DNA from: an uncultured Bacteroidaceae bacterium
GTDB lineage: Bacteria; Bacteroidota; Bacteroidia; Bacteroidales; Bacteroidaceae
Reading direction: 5' to 3'
NCBI GenBank assembly: GCA_944320785.1
Contig: CALUIR010000013.1
Span: forward strand, 1-63,884
Length of the DNA: 63,884 nt
The notes beneath the pieces were generated by a model. That model searched no databases, was not told where the DNA came from, and saw only the letters and a list, made by a program, of their open reading frames with translations. This document shows positions 17,933 through 26,686 of this stretch, one piece after another. Made by a program: the position numbers and the translations under genes. Position 1 is the stretch's first letter. Every line of letters begins with the position of its first letter.

Positions 17933-18418
17933 ATGAAGAAGTTTAAAATTCAAAAAGTATCAGGAGCAGCACTCTATGTAATGCTTGCTGTGACGGTTGT
18001 CATCCTGCTTCTGTTCTTCTTTGGCGGGGAGACTCCGGTCGAGCAACGGGTGGTTGCTGACCTGTCAATGTCTGAACCGGCACAGACGGATACCTTGATT
18101 TATTGGATGTACATCCTGTTGGGCGTGACAATCCTTGTCACTTTGGTTGCTGCCGGCTACCAGTTGGTGACTGGCTTCATCGATGCGCCGAAGGCTACCT
18201 TGCGTTCCTTGCTGGGATTCGTGATGTTGGTTGCTATTTTGGTGGTAACATGGGCCGTTGGCGATACGACACCGTTGGTGATGCCGGGTTATGACGGAAC
18301 AGAGAACGTGCCTTTCTGGCTGAAGATTACCGACATGTTCTTGTACTCCATCTATATCCTGATGGGCATTACCATCCTGTTAATCATTGGATTTGGAATC
18401 GCTAAGAAATTCAAATAA
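17933..18418 (+). CDS. membrane protein of the exbBD operon
   Basis: A 161-residue protein with four hydrophobic helices (about residues 10-30, 55-76, 88-108 and 128-155) and a basic Lys-Lys-Phe-Lys start and end. It is placed 19 bp after exbB and 16 bp before the first exbD. I recall the same gene between exbB and exbD in other Bacteroidota. Its function is unknown; a part in the ExbBD motor is an inference from position. Confidence 0.78.
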   Translation: MKKFKIQKVSGAALYVMLAVTVVILLLFFFGGETPVEQRVVADLSMSEPAQTDTLIYWMYILLGVTILVTLVAAGYQLVTGFIDAPKATLRSLLGFVMLVAILVVTWAVGDTTPLVMPGYDGTENVPFWLKITDMFLYSIYILMGITILLIIGFGIAKKFK

Positions 18419-18434
18419 TTAAGGAGAGAAGAAT

Positions 18435-19022
18435 ATGGCTAAAGGGAAAAGAAGCGTACCTGAGATCAACTCAAGTTCAACTGCGGATATTGCCTTTTTG
18501 TTGCTGATCTTCTTCCTTATTACCACTTCTATGGACACCGACAGGGGGTTGGCGCGCAGGCTGCCGCCTCCTCCTGAAAACAAAGAACAGTTGGATGACA
18601 TCATCGTCAAGGAGCGCAATGTGTTGCCGGTTCGTATCAATGCGAACGACCAATTGATGGTGGGTTCCGATTATCTGACCGTAGGAGAATTGAGAGACAG
18701 GGCAAAAGAGTTTATCGCGAATCCGTTTAATGAAGCCAACCTGCCGGAGAAGCATGAGAAAGAAATTCCTTACTTCGGCAAGGTGATGGTGACAGACATG
18801 CACGTGATTTCCTTGCAGAATGACCGTGGCACGAGTTACCAAGCTTACATTGACGTGCAGAACGAGTTGGTGGCCGCTTACAATGAGCTTCGCAATGAAC
18901 TGGCTCAGGAAAAGTGGCAGAAGAATTACAGCGAGTTGACACCGGAACAGCAGGAAGCTGTCCGCGAATATTACCCGCAGAAGATATCCGAGGCAGAACC
19001 TAAAAACTATGGAGGAAAATAA
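18435..19022 (+). CDS. exbD: ExbD-type protein 1
   Basis: A 195-residue ExbD/TolR family protein. The N-terminal Val-Pro-Glu-Ile-Asn-Ser-Ser-Ser-Thr-Ala-Asp-Ile-Ala-Phe precedes one transmembrane helix (about residues 17-35) with the functionally important Asp at its start. A periplasmic domain of ~155 residues follows, longer than in E. coli ExbD (141 residues in total) and rich in Glu and Lys near the end. It would form the proton-conducting unit with ExbB. A second exbD starts 2 bp downstream, so the motor probably contains both. Confidence 0.9.
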   Translation: MAKGKRSVPEINSSSTADIAFLLLIFFLITTSMDTDRGLARRLPPPPENKEQLDDIIVKERNVLPVRINANDQLMVGSDYLTVGELRDRAKEFIANPFNEANLPEKHEKEIPYFGKVMVTDMHVISLQNDRGTSYQAYIDVQNELVAAYNELRNELAQEKWQKNYSELTPEQQEAVREYYPQKISEAEPKNYGGK

Positions 19023-19024
19023 TA

Positions 19025-19489
19025 ATGGGAAAATTTAATAAAACAGGCAAGCGCAGCATGCCTACGCTGAACACATCATCTTTGCCTGACTTGATCTTTT
19101 CATTGTTGTTCTTCTTCATGATTGTGACCACCATGCGTGAAGTGACGTTGAAGGTGGAGTTCAAGGCGCCGGTAGCCACTGAGTTGGAGAAACTGGAGAA
19201 GAAATCGCTGGTGACATTCATCTATGTGGGAAGGCCGACGCAGGACTTGCGCAAGAAGATGGGTTCTGAAAGCCGCATCCAGCTGAACGACAAGTTTGCG
19301 GACGTGGCTGAAATCCAAGATTACATCACGCAGGAAAGAAGCAGCATGAAGGAATCAGACCAGCCTTTCATGACCGTTTCTTTGAAGATTGACAAGGACA
19401 CGAAGATGGGTATTGTTACGGATATCAAGCAAGCGTTGCGCCAAGCTTACGCTTTGAAGATTAATTATTCAGCACAATTACGTCAATAG
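19025..19489 (+). CDS. exbD: ExbD-type protein 2
   Basis: A 154-residue ExbD/TolR protein. It starts with a basic segment and Met-Pro-Thr-Leu-Asn-Thr-Ser-Ser-Leu-Pro-Asp-Leu-Ile-Phe, then one transmembrane helix (residues ~20-38), with Asp in the same place as in the first copy, and a periplasmic domain. It differs from the first copy in length and sequence, so this is a pair of diverged subunits rather than a recent duplication. It is the last gene of the operon and a terminator follows. Confidence 0.9.
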   Translation: MGKFNKTGKRSMPTLNTSSLPDLIFSLLFFFMIVTTMREVTLKVEFKAPVATELEKLEKKSLVTFIYVGRPTQDLRKKMGSESRIQLNDKFADVAEIQDYITQERSSMKESDQPFMTVSLKIDKDTKMGIVTDIKQALRQAYALKINYSAQLRQ

Positions 19490-19514
19490 TAATTATCTAT
19501 TTTCTAAATTGCGG

Positions 19515-19549
19515 AAAGGGATGCATCCGGGAAGGTGCATCCCTTTTTT
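19515..19549 (+). terminator. terminator after exbD operon
   Basis: AAAGGGATGCA paired with TGCATCCCTTT around a 10-base loop, followed by TTTTTT. Confidence 0.9.
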
Positions 19550-19679
19550 GTCTTTGCAGTTCCCGGGGGTGGCTCTTGTGGAATGCGGCAAAACCTTCCA
19601 ATGCTTCATGGATTCATCCGGGAACTTTTGATTAGTTCTTCCCAGTCTTTTTCAAAAGTTTTCGGGAACATTCCCAAAT

Positions 19680-19741
19680 ACGATTACTAATCGTACACGC
19701 TTACGATTACTAATCGTCATGCCGGACGATTACTAATCGTA
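19680..19741. repeat. three palindromes, 23-bp period
   Basis: The identical 14-mer CGATTACTAATCGT occurs at 19681, 19704 and 19727, exactly 23 bp apart. Each unit is flanked by A or T so that ACGATTA and TAATCGT pair around one central base. The remaining part of the 390-bp gap between exbD and the Nudix gene holds the terminator and no gene I can support. Confidence 0.85.
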
Positions 19742-19882
19742 TGGCGCATGCTTCGTGTGAAGTGTGCGCATCCGTCCGATGGAAGTGCCTGTTTCTGTGC
19801 TAGAATACAGTGGTTTGTGCGGAATAAGAGCCGCTTTTCCCCTGCGTGTTCGTGCAGATTTCCGAATATGTAAATAATATTC

Positions 19883-20434
19883 TCATTCCATGGCAGGGCT
19901 TTCATCGGGAAAGCGGCGGGTTTGGAGAAACAAGGTGGCGGCTTTTCGGATGGAGGCGAGGCCGAATTGGCTGGGGCGGATGTCGCGAAGGGGCAGGAAG
20001 AAGCATTCGCTGGCATCATCGTGCGCAGCCAAAGGACGGAAGTCGTCCACCCGGCACAAGAAGAACAGGTCGAGCGTATGCACCGTGAATCCGGCGTATT
20101 CATACCGGTTGGGCAGCGAGAACAAGTAGCGGCATTCCCGCGCCTCCAGGCTTGTTTCCTCCTTAATTTCCCGCCGGATGCCTTCCTCTGCCGTTTCGTC
20201 CGGGTCGATGAATCCGCCGGGGAGGTCCCATGTGCCTTTGGCGGGGTCGTTTTTCCGCCGGCATACCAGCAGTTCCTCCCTTTCGTTGAGGATGAAAGCC
20301 GCTGTGGCCGCGCTGGCGTTGAAATAATACGTGAAGCCGCACTTTCCGCAACGCTTCGACTTGAAGTCGTGGACGCGGAAACCGGCTGCGCCGCATTTCG
20401 GGCAATGCTTGAACTGTTCTAACGGATGCTCCAT
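19883..20434 (-). CDS. Nudix hydrolase with zinc ribbon
   Basis: A 183-residue protein. An N-terminal Cys-Pro-Lys-Cys-Gly ... Arg-Cys-Gly-Lys-Cys-Gly zinc ribbon (residues ~11-34) comes first. The Nudix domain has its box at Gly-Gly-Phe-Ile-Asp-Pro-Asp-Glu-Thr-Ala-Glu-Glu-Gly followed by Arg-Arg-Glu-Ile-Lys-Glu-Glu-Thr. The layout resembles NudC-like NAD hydrolases and related zinc-ribbon Nudix proteins, but the substrate is not clear. I chose the start at 20434 because a -7 element lies just upstream of it; longer in-frame starts would precede the promoter. Confidence 0.87.
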   Translation of the reverse strand: MEHPLEQFKHCPKCGAAGFRVHDFKSKRCGKCGFTYYFNASAATAAFILNEREELLVCRRKNDPAKGTWDLPGGFIDPDETAEEGIRREIKEETSLEARECRYLFSLPNRYEYAGFTVHTLDLFFLCRVDDFRPLAAHDDASECFFLPLRDIRPSQFGLASIRKAATLFLQTRRFPDESPAME

Positions 20435-20450
20435 GTCGTTTTTTAGCGTG

Positions 20451-20458
20451 CAAAGATA
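20451..20458 (-). promoter_or_regulatory. -7 element TATCTTTG of Nudix gene
   Basis: Exact TAnnTTTG on the minus strand, 17 bases before the chosen ATG. Confidence 0.5.
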
Positions 20459-20568
20459 GCGGTTGTCCTTCATAAAAACGTAATAATGGTCATACATTCC
20501 GTAGGATATGAACGTGGAATTGGCGTTTTTTTCCGACCTTTGCCCCATATTTGACGGAGGAACTTGGA

Positions 20569-21141
20569 ATGGAACTTGCAGAGTTTTTGGAACACGTGGC
20601 CCAGAGGAAGCCGCTTGACACGCCGGAGGTGTATCGCTTCATGGACGAAATGAGCGATGAAGCCCGCCGCATCACCTTTGAATTGAACAGCGCTTACCAT
20701 ACGCCCGACGAGGTGCGCGGGTTGTTGTCGCGCCTGTTCGGGAAACCGGTGGACGCATCCTTGAAGGTGTTCCCGCCCCTTTACGCGGACTTCGGGAAGA
20801 ACATCACGGTGGGAAAGAATGTCTTCATCAATGATTGCTGCCATTTTCAGGACCATGGCGGCGTGACCATCGGCGATGGTTGCCAGATAGGCCATGGCGT
20901 GGTGTTCGCCACGTTGAACCATGGGACGGCGGCAGCATCGAGGCGCATGATGCACCCTGCCCCTATTGTGTTGGGAAAGAATGTGTGGGTCGGCTCCAAC
21001 GCCACGATACTGCAGGGCGTGACCATCGGTGACAATGCTATTGTGGCCGCCGGCGCGGTGGTCACGAAAGATGTCCCGGCCAACATGATTGCAGGAGGCG
21101 TGCCGGCGCGGATGATACGGATGATTGACGGATCGGAATGA
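20569..21141 (+). CDS. hexapeptide-repeat acetyltransferase (maltose/galactoside type)
   Basis: A 190-residue left-handed beta-helix acyltransferase. An N-terminal helical cap (residues 1-60) precedes repeated hexapeptides such as Ile-Thr-Val-Gly-Lys-Asn-Val-Phe-Ile-Asn-Asp and Val-Thr-Ile-Gly-Asp-Gly. A His in Leu-Asn-His-Gly-Thr is the likely catalytic base, and Gly-Val-Pro-Ala-Arg ends the core. The family acetylates sugars with acetyl-CoA; the true substrate is unknown. I chose the ATG at 20569, which has GGAGG 8 bases upstream, over an in-frame TTG at 20551. A MATE exporter gene follows closely. Confidence 0.87.
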   Translation: MELAEFLEHVAQRKPLDTPEVYRFMDEMSDEARRITFELNSAYHTPDEVRGLLSRLFGKPVDASLKVFPPLYADFGKNITVGKNVFINDCCHFQDHGGVTIGDGCQIGHGVVFATLNHGTAAASRRMMHPAPIVLGKNVWVGSNATILQGVTIGDNAIVAAGAVVTKDVPANMIAGGVPARMIRMIDGSE

Positions 21142-21194
21142 ACGGCCGGTAAGTGGAAGCAGGAAAAGGACGGAATAAGGCGGATGCGTTGCTC

Positions 21195-22589
21195 ATGCTG
21201 ATACGCACGGGGCAGCCGATGACACTGCAGCAGCAATTGAAGCTGGCCGTATTGTTGAGTGTGCCGGCCATCATGGCCCAGTTCTCGTCCATCCTGATGC
21301 AGTATATCGATGCGGCCATGGTGGGGAGCCTTGGGGCAGAAGCAGCCGCATCCATCGGGTTGATTTCCACGACGACCTGGCTGTTCAGCGGGTCATGCAC
21401 GGCTGCGGCGACGGGTTTTTCCGTGCAAGTGGCCCATGCTATCGGCGCGGGCGACATGGAGCGTGCGCGGATGATTCTGCGGCAGGCTTTGGTGGCCGTC
21501 TCGTTTTTCGGCATTCTTTTGGGCGTGGCCGGGGCTTCCATCAGTGCGGGGCTGCCGTTGTGGCTGGGCGGCGACGCTTCCATCTGCGCGGATTCATCGG
21601 CCTATTTCCTGATTTATTCTTCCTTTTTGCCTGTGTTCCAGCTGTATGTCTTGGCAGGCGGCATGCTGCGTTGCAGCGGCAATATGCATGTGCCGAGCCT
21701 GTTGAGCGTGTTGATGTGCGCATTGGACGTGGTATTCAACTTTTTCCTGATATTCCCTTCGCGGGAACTGCACGTGTTGGGCGTTTCCTTTTGGATGCCC
21801 GGCGCGGGTTGGGGCGTGGAAGGTGCGGCGTTAGGCACGGGGCTTGCGGAATTGGTGGCGGCAGGATGGATGGCATGGTACCTGTGTTCCCGTTCGCCGT
21901 TGCGTTTGCCGGGGCATCGCGGTTCGTTCCGCCTGACCGGCGCGGTGCTGAAAAAAGCTTTCCACATCGGCTTCCCGATGGGCGTGGAGCATGGCGTGAT
22001 TTGCGGCGCACAAATCATGACGACCGTGATTGTCGCGCCTCTCGGCATTTTCTCGATTGCCGCCAATTCTTTCGCCATTACGGCAGAAAGCCTGTGCTAC
22101 ATGCCGGGCTATGGCATTGCCGATGCGGCGACTACGTTGGTAGGGCAAAGCTATGGGGCAGGCCGGATTGGTCTGGCCCGCCGGTTTGCCAGGATAACGG
22201 TTTCCATGGGCATGCTGATAATGGGGCTGATGGGCGTGGTGATGTACGCCTGGGCGCCGCAGATTATCGGCTCGATGACGCCGGATGCGGAGGTGCTTTC
22301 ATTGGGCGTGGAGGCGCTGCGCATCGAGGCATTTGCCGAACCGATGTTTGCCGCCGCCATTGTAGCCTACAGCGTGTGCGTGGGAGTCGGGAAAACCGTG
22401 GTGCCTTGCCTGATGAATTTCTTCAGCATTTGGGCGGTGCGCTTGGTGCTTGCTGCCTTGCTTGCCCCTTCGATGGGGCTGAACGGCGTTTGGCTGGCCA
22501 TGTGCATTGAATTGTGCTTCAGGGGAACCATCTTCTTGCTGTACCTGAGGAGCGGCCGTTGGTTGCGGCAGCCTTCCACTTCCTCGTGA
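21195..22589 (+). CDS. MATE family efflux transporter
   Basis: About 464 residues with twelve hydrophobic helices, typical of MATE transporters, which export organic cations or drugs by Na+ or H+ antiport. The N-terminal half has Pro-Ala-Ile-Met-Ala-Gln ... Tyr-Ile-Asp-Ala-Ala-Met-Val-Gly-Ser-Leu-Gly and the second half the related Leu-Cys-Tyr-Met-Pro-Gly-Tyr-Gly-Ile-Ala-Asp-Ala-Ala-Thr. The start is uncertain: in-frame GTG 21153, ATG 21195 and ATG 21219 are all possible; I favour 21195. It begins shortly after the acetyltransferase gene and is probably co-transcribed with it. Confidence 0.88.
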   Translation: MLIRTGQPMTLQQQLKLAVLLSVPAIMAQFSSILMQYIDAAMVGSLGAEAAASIGLISTTTWLFSGSCTAAATGFSVQVAHAIGAGDMERARMILRQALVAVSFFGILLGVAGASISAGLPLWLGGDASICADSSAYFLIYSSFLPVFQLYVLAGGMLRCSGNMHVPSLLSVLMCALDVVFNFFLIFPSRELHVLGVSFWMPGAGWGVEGAALGTGLAELVAAGWMAWYLCSRSPLRLPGHRGSFRLTGAVLKKAFHIGFPMGVEHGVICGAQIMTTVIVAPLGIFSIAANSFAITAESLCYMPGYGIADAATTLVGQSYGAGRIGLARRFARITVSMGMLIMGLMGVVMYAWAPQIIGSMTPDAEVLSLGVEALRIEAFAEPMFAAAIVAYSVCVGVGKTVVPCLMNFFSIWAVRLVLAALLAPSMGLNGVWLAMCIELCFRGTIFLLYLRSGRWLRQPSTSS

Positions 22590-22598
22590 GGAAGGGTG

Positions 22599-24812
22599 TC
22601 AAGGCTGTTCCGCCATGTAGCGGATGAGGTCGCGCATCAGGGGGATTTCTTCTTGCGGGATGCCGGCTTCCTTCAATATTTCCCCGTCTTTGTTGAAAAG
22701 GTCGATGAAGCTGGCGATGCTTGGCGACAACCGGGCGGCTTTTGCGTAACTCCCTGCTGCATGCTGGAGGTCGCCCATGCTCCAATATACATGGCCGGTG
22801 TTGAGATAATCCTGCGCTTGCGGGTTGTTGCCGGTGATTTTCCGGTAGTACCGCAGCGCCTGTTCAGGCTTTTTCGCGGCAAAAGAACACCATGCCACGG
22901 CTCTTTGCGCTTTGACGGACTGCGGGTCGCTGTACTCTATCTTGAAGAAGCAGGCCAATGCTTCTTCGTAACGGCGGGTTTCGGTGAGGCAATACCCTAT
23001 CTGGAACAGGATGTTCAGGTTGTCCGGCGTGATTTGCGCCGCTTTCCGGTAGCAGGCCAGTGCCTCATCGTACTGCTTCAGTTGCTTGTGGCATGCTGCC
23101 AGATGGCGCAATGTCCAAGGATTGCCGGGCTTTTTGGCATCGGCCTGCCAATATGCTTCGATGGCATGGGGGTAGTCTTTGTTTTGCTGGTAGCAATAAC
23201 CGGTTTTCTGGAAAATTTCCGCATCGTTCTTTTCTCCGTTTCGGATGAGTTCTTCGTAGAAGGCCAAGGCTTCTGCGGCATAGTGCTTGGCGAACAGGTA
23301 TTCCGCGAGGTTCAGTTTGCTTTCCGCCGGGCTGAATGCTTCTTTCAGGGTTTGGGCGGATGCCAAATGGAGCGGTTCTTCAAAGAAGTCGCGGAACTCG
23401 CGCCTGCGCGGATGCACTTTGAAGAAGCGGTAAAGGTCCTGTATGTACTGGTTGCTGAGGATTTCGGGCCTTTGGGAATAAGCTTTCATCTTTTCGTGGA
23501 CCGCTTCATCGTTGGCTTCGTTTTGGGCCTCGAATTGGGCTTCCATCATCTTCTGCTGTTCTTCGGGAATCTGGGCGATTGTCAGGGCGAAGGAGTATTT
23601 GTCTGAATTGCAGAACACTCCGGACTGCAGGATGTGGCTCAACAAGGAGTTGCCCCTTTTCCCCGGTTTGCGGGTGGCACGGGCCACGGCTGAGTGCTGT
23701 GCGTCGAAAGGATAGAACCAGTTTGAGATGTCGCGGAAGAACGGGTAGGTCTTCAGTTGCGAGAATGTACTCATGTATATGTCGGCTCCTTCCATTTGCA
23801 GTTCGTTCATTTCCATGAGTTTGGCATTCATGCCCGATTTCTCCATCCAGTCTTCCCAATCCGGGTTCGTGTCTTCAAGGATTTCGTCCTCGTCAAGGTC
23901 TAATTTGGCTTTGGTGATGTTGTTGGCGTTCTTCAGCATTTCGGGGATGATTTCCTCCCGCATCTTCTTGTCTATCTTTTTAGTTTCCCGGCTTCGCCAC
24001 AACTGGATTTGAATGGTGTTCACGTCTTTGGCGAATGCCGGGTCTTCGCTGAGCAAACGGATTCTTGCAGACAGGGCTGCATAGGCGGGAATCCTTTTGT
24101 CGTAAAAGAGAAGGAGAAGGACCGTTCCGACCAATGCCCTTTGGCGCACTTCTTCGGCCGTGTGCTGGCAACAGTCTAGCAGCAGCAGCATCTTCCTGCT
24201 GTCGAAGGTTTCCATCAGGCTCAAGGTCAGTGCGCTGGCCAGCAGTGAAAGGTCTTGCACGGGCACGAGAAGCGAGGACGACAGCCGGCGTGCTTCTTCT
24301 TCCTCTTGCAGGTCCCAAGGCCCTGACAGCCATATCCGATGGAACATGTCGGAATAGGCTTGCTCGTGCCTTTTGCTGATTTCATCGGTGGATGTGCTGT
24401 CGGAGTCGTTGAGCAAGTCGTTGATTCCCATGTTTTCCGTGTAGGCTTCCATCTCCAGTTGCAGTTCTGCGAGCGTCCTTAACGGCTTCAATTGGCAGAG
24501 CCGCAGCTTTTCGTAGTATAAGCGTGTGGAGACAGGGACAAGCTGCAACCTTTTGGCTTTGTCGGCCCAAGTGTAGGCATCTGTGAGCAGTTTGTGGTAG
24601 AGGTTATGCCTTTCGGGGTCGGCAAAATTCTGCTCCATGTATTGCAACATGTATTTGTAAGTGGTCTCCGTTTCTTCGATGGCAGGGCGGATATCCTGCC
24701 CTGCGATGCCTGCGGACAGTTGGCGCAGGCTATCCAATCCTTCTTTCAGCCTTTTTTCGTCCAAAAGGCGGATAATGTGCGCATGCAGTTGCAGGATGTC
24801 TTTTTCTTCCAT
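22599..24812 (-). CDS. large TPR-repeat protein
   Basis: A 737-residue soluble protein with no signal peptide. The N-terminal two thirds are helical with acidic stretches (Glu-Glu-Glu-Glu near residue 170). The C-terminal third (about 520-720) has clear tetratricopeptide units, including Tyr-Asp-Glu-Ala-Leu-Ala-Cys-Tyr-Arg-Lys-Ala and Tyr-Glu-Glu-Ala-Leu-Ala-Cys-Phe. TPR proteins serve as scaffolds; the partner is unknown. I recall similar long TPR proteins in Bacteroides. It ends 10 bp from the converging MATE gene, and the upstream thioredoxin gene is on the same strand. Confidence 0.82.
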   Translation of the reverse strand: MEEKDILQLHAHIIRLLDEKRLKEGLDSLRQLSAGIAGQDIRPAIEETETTYKYMLQYMEQNFADPERHNLYHKLLTDAYTWADKAKRLQLVPVSTRLYYEKLRLCQLKPLRTLAELQLEMEAYTENMGINDLLNDSDSTSTDEISKRHEQAYSDMFHRIWLSGPWDLQEEEEARRLSSSLLVPVQDLSLLASALTLSLMETFDSRKMLLLLDCCQHTAEEVRQRALVGTVLLLLFYDKRIPAYAALSARIRLLSEDPAFAKDVNTIQIQLWRSRETKKIDKKMREEIIPEMLKNANNITKAKLDLDEDEILEDTNPDWEDWMEKSGMNAKLMEMNELQMEGADIYMSTFSQLKTYPFFRDISNWFYPFDAQHSAVARATRKPGKRGNSLLSHILQSGVFCNSDKYSFALTIAQIPEEQQKMMEAQFEAQNEANDEAVHEKMKAYSQRPEILSNQYIQDLYRFFKVHPRRREFRDFFEEPLHLASAQTLKEAFSPAESKLNLAEYLFAKHYAAEALAFYEELIRNGEKNDAEIFQKTGYCYQQNKDYPHAIEAYWQADAKKPGNPWTLRHLAACHKQLKQYDEALACYRKAAQITPDNLNILFQIGYCLTETRRYEEALACFFKIEYSDPQSVKAQRAVAWCSFAAKKPEQALRYYRKITGNNPQAQDYLNTGHVYWSMGDLQHAAGSYAKAARLSPSIASFIDLFNKDGEILKEAGIPQEEIPLMRDLIRYMAEQP

Positions 24813-24822
24813 GTCCGGGTTC

Positions 24823-25275
24823 TTATTTCTTTAGCAGGACGGTATCGATGGCTTTTTTGAAAGTCTCTTTGTCGGCAGCCCCGACAATGACTTGCGGTGT
24901 TCCTTCTGTGGGTATCAGCAGGATAGTGGGAAGGGAGGAGATGCCTGCGGCAGCAGCCAGTTCCCTCTCCTTGTCGGTATTGACTTTGTAAACGATGATT
25001 TTCCCTTCGTATTCCTTTGCCAATTGCTGAAGGATGGGCGCCACCATGCGGCAAGGCCCGCACCAGTCTGCATAGAAATCGATGATGGCGGGCATGTTTC
25101 CTTGGTATTTCCATTCCGTGCTGGCCGTGTAGTCGAAGATTTCTTTGAGGAACATTTCATGGGACATCGGGATGACACTCCCCGTGCTTCGCGTGGACGG
25201 TGCATTGTCTTGCGCATGGATTTCGTTGGGAAATAGGCCGATTGCCAAGAAAAGGATGAACAGGGCTTGCCGCAT
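24823..25275 (-). CDS. exported thioredoxin-family protein
   Basis: A 150-residue protein with a signal peptide (residues 1-21, ending His-Ala-Gln) and a thioredoxin fold. The active site is Trp-Cys-Gly-Pro-Cys (near residue 72) and the cis-Pro lies in Ser-Ser-Leu-Pro-Thr (near 115). It probably acts in periplasmic thiol-disulfide exchange. It lies 1 bp after another thioredoxin gene and before the TPR gene, so the three share a transcript. Confidence 0.9.
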   Translation of the reverse strand: MRQALFILFLAIGLFPNEIHAQDNAPSTRSTGSVIPMSHEMFLKEIFDYTASTEWKYQGNMPAIIDFYADWCGPCRMVAPILQQLAKEYEGKIIVYKVNTDKERELAAAAGISSLPTILLIPTEGTPQVIVGAADKETFKKAIDTVLLKK

Positions 25276-25276
25276 G

Positions 25277-25573
25277 TCAAATGAATTGATTGGTGATTTC
25301 GGTTAATTCATTCAAAGAAAGGTAGCCGGAATGCCGCCAAAGCATTTCCCTTTTCCGGAAAAGCATCAGGGTCGGTATGGACTGTACGTGGTAGGCAGCT
25401 GCTAATTGCTGGTGCTTGTCGGCATCGATTTTGATAATCCGCAGGGAGTCTCCCTTCTGTTTCTTCAAGTCTTCCAACACCGGCTTCATGGCCTTGCAGG
25501 GACCGCACCATTCTGCAAAGAAATCAATCAGGACTAATGTGTCGGATGCAATCAGTTCGTCAAATGTTTCCAT
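25277..25573 (-). CDS. thioredoxin
   Basis: A 98-residue cytosolic thioredoxin with Glu-Trp-Cys-Gly-Pro-Cys-Lys at residues 21-27 and Ile-Pro-Thr near 66. The length is that of a plain thioredoxin. I chose the ATG at 25573; longer in-frame starts would add an unrelated stretch. It is followed after 1 bp by the exported thioredoxin, so cytosolic and exported members are paired. It would reduce protein disulfides with thioredoxin reductase, which is not in the window. Confidence 0.9.
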   Translation of the reverse strand: METFDELIASDTLVLIDFFAEWCGPCKAMKPVLEDLKKQKGDSLRIIKIDADKHQQLAAAYHVQSIPTLMLFRKREMLWRHSGYLSLNELTEITNQFI

Positions 25574-25655
25574 GGGCAACAGGGCTTTACTTTCAAAAAC
25601 AACGTAAATGTAGGCTAAATATTTGGATGGGGCATGGCAAAGCAAGATATTTTTA

Positions 25656-25663
25656 TATTTTTG
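25656..25663 (+). promoter_or_regulatory. -7 element TATTTTTG of corA
   Basis: Exact TAnnTTTG, 81 bases before the corA ATG, in the divergent gap with the thioredoxin gene. Confidence 0.4.
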
Positions 25664-25744
25664 CATCAAAATTGTATATTTCATGCAACTGCGATTGGCC
25701 TTGTGTGGAAGATGGGCGTGGACTGATTTAAATGCGAACAGTGT

Positions 25745-26671
25745 ATGCGGAACTTTTGGCAGACGAAACCGGAATTGAAAGAAATAGGCGCATGGCAACC
25801 GAATTGCTGGGTGAATGTGACGTGTCCCGATGCAGGAGATTTGGATTATTTGTCGGGAGTGCTTCACGTCCCTGAGTATTTCCTTTCAGACATCAGCGAT
25901 ACCGATGAACGCCCTCGTATCGACACGGAGGATGACTGGACGCTGGTTATCCTGCGGATTCCTTATGTCCGGGAGGATGATTCAAAGTCTCCTTACACCA
26001 CCATCCCTTTGGGCATCATCTTGAATGGAGAGGTGTGCATCACAGTGTGCTACTTCCACACAAGCATGATGGATGACTTCAGGAATTATTATGCCCGGAA
26101 AGGGACAGGTTTCACGGATGCCGTGGATATGGTGTTCAAATTGTTCCTGTCGTCGTCAGTGTGGTTCCTGAAATTGTTGAAGCAAATCAACCAGCAGACC
26201 GAGCAGGCGAAGCAGGAATTGGACAAGAATGTGGCGAACAAAGACTTGATCGGCCTGTTCCATTTGCAGAACTGCCTGACTTATTTCATCACGTCGTTGA
26301 AAGGGAATGAAATCCTGCTTTCAAAATTGAAATTCAAATTGCCGATTGACGAACTGGATGCTGACCTGATAGAAGACGTGGAGATTGAGTTGCGGCAGGC
26401 GCACGAGATGGCCACGATATACAGCAACATCCTGAGCGGCATGATGGACACTTACGCTTCCATCATCAACAACAATGTAAGTTCCACCATGAAGGTGCTG
26501 ACCTCCATTTCCATCATCCTGATGTTTCCCACGCTGATTGCCAGCCTGTATGGGATGAATGTGGTGAACGGGTTAGAGAATGCCCCTTACGGTTTCCCCA
26601 TTCTATTGGTGCTGAGCGTGGCTGTCTCGCTCAGTTTCCTGTGGCTGTTCCGGATGAAGCATTGGATTTGA
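25745..26671 (+). CDS. corA: CorA-type divalent cation channel
   Basis: A 308-residue CorA family protein. A long cytoplasmic N-terminal domain (1-245) is followed by two transmembrane helices near the C-terminus (about 247-267 and 280-301). The signature Tyr-Gly-Met-Asn lies between them (near 270). CorA forms a pentameric Mg2+ or Co2+ channel. No Mg-sensing leader can be seen. The gene stands alone between divergent and convergent neighbours. Confidence 0.92.
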   Translation: MRNFWQTKPELKEIGAWQPNCWVNVTCPDAGDLDYLSGVLHVPEYFLSDISDTDERPRIDTEDDWTLVILRIPYVREDDSKSPYTTIPLGIILNGEVCITVCYFHTSMMDDFRNYYARKGTGFTDAVDMVFKLFLSSSVWFLKLLKQINQQTEQAKQELDKNVANKDLIGLFHLQNCLTYFITSLKGNEILLSKLKFKLPIDELDADLIEDVEIELRQAHEMATIYSNILSGMMDTYASIINNNVSSTMKVLTSISIILMFPTLIASLYGMNVVNGLENAPYGFPILLVLSVAVSLSFLWLFRMKHWI

Positions 26672-26686
26672 AGCGTGGCGGGAACG

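Noticed and set aside
19680-19741. CRISPR-like array of three repeats
   Set aside because: Only 14-bp repeats with 9-bp spacers; too short for spacers and no cas genes.
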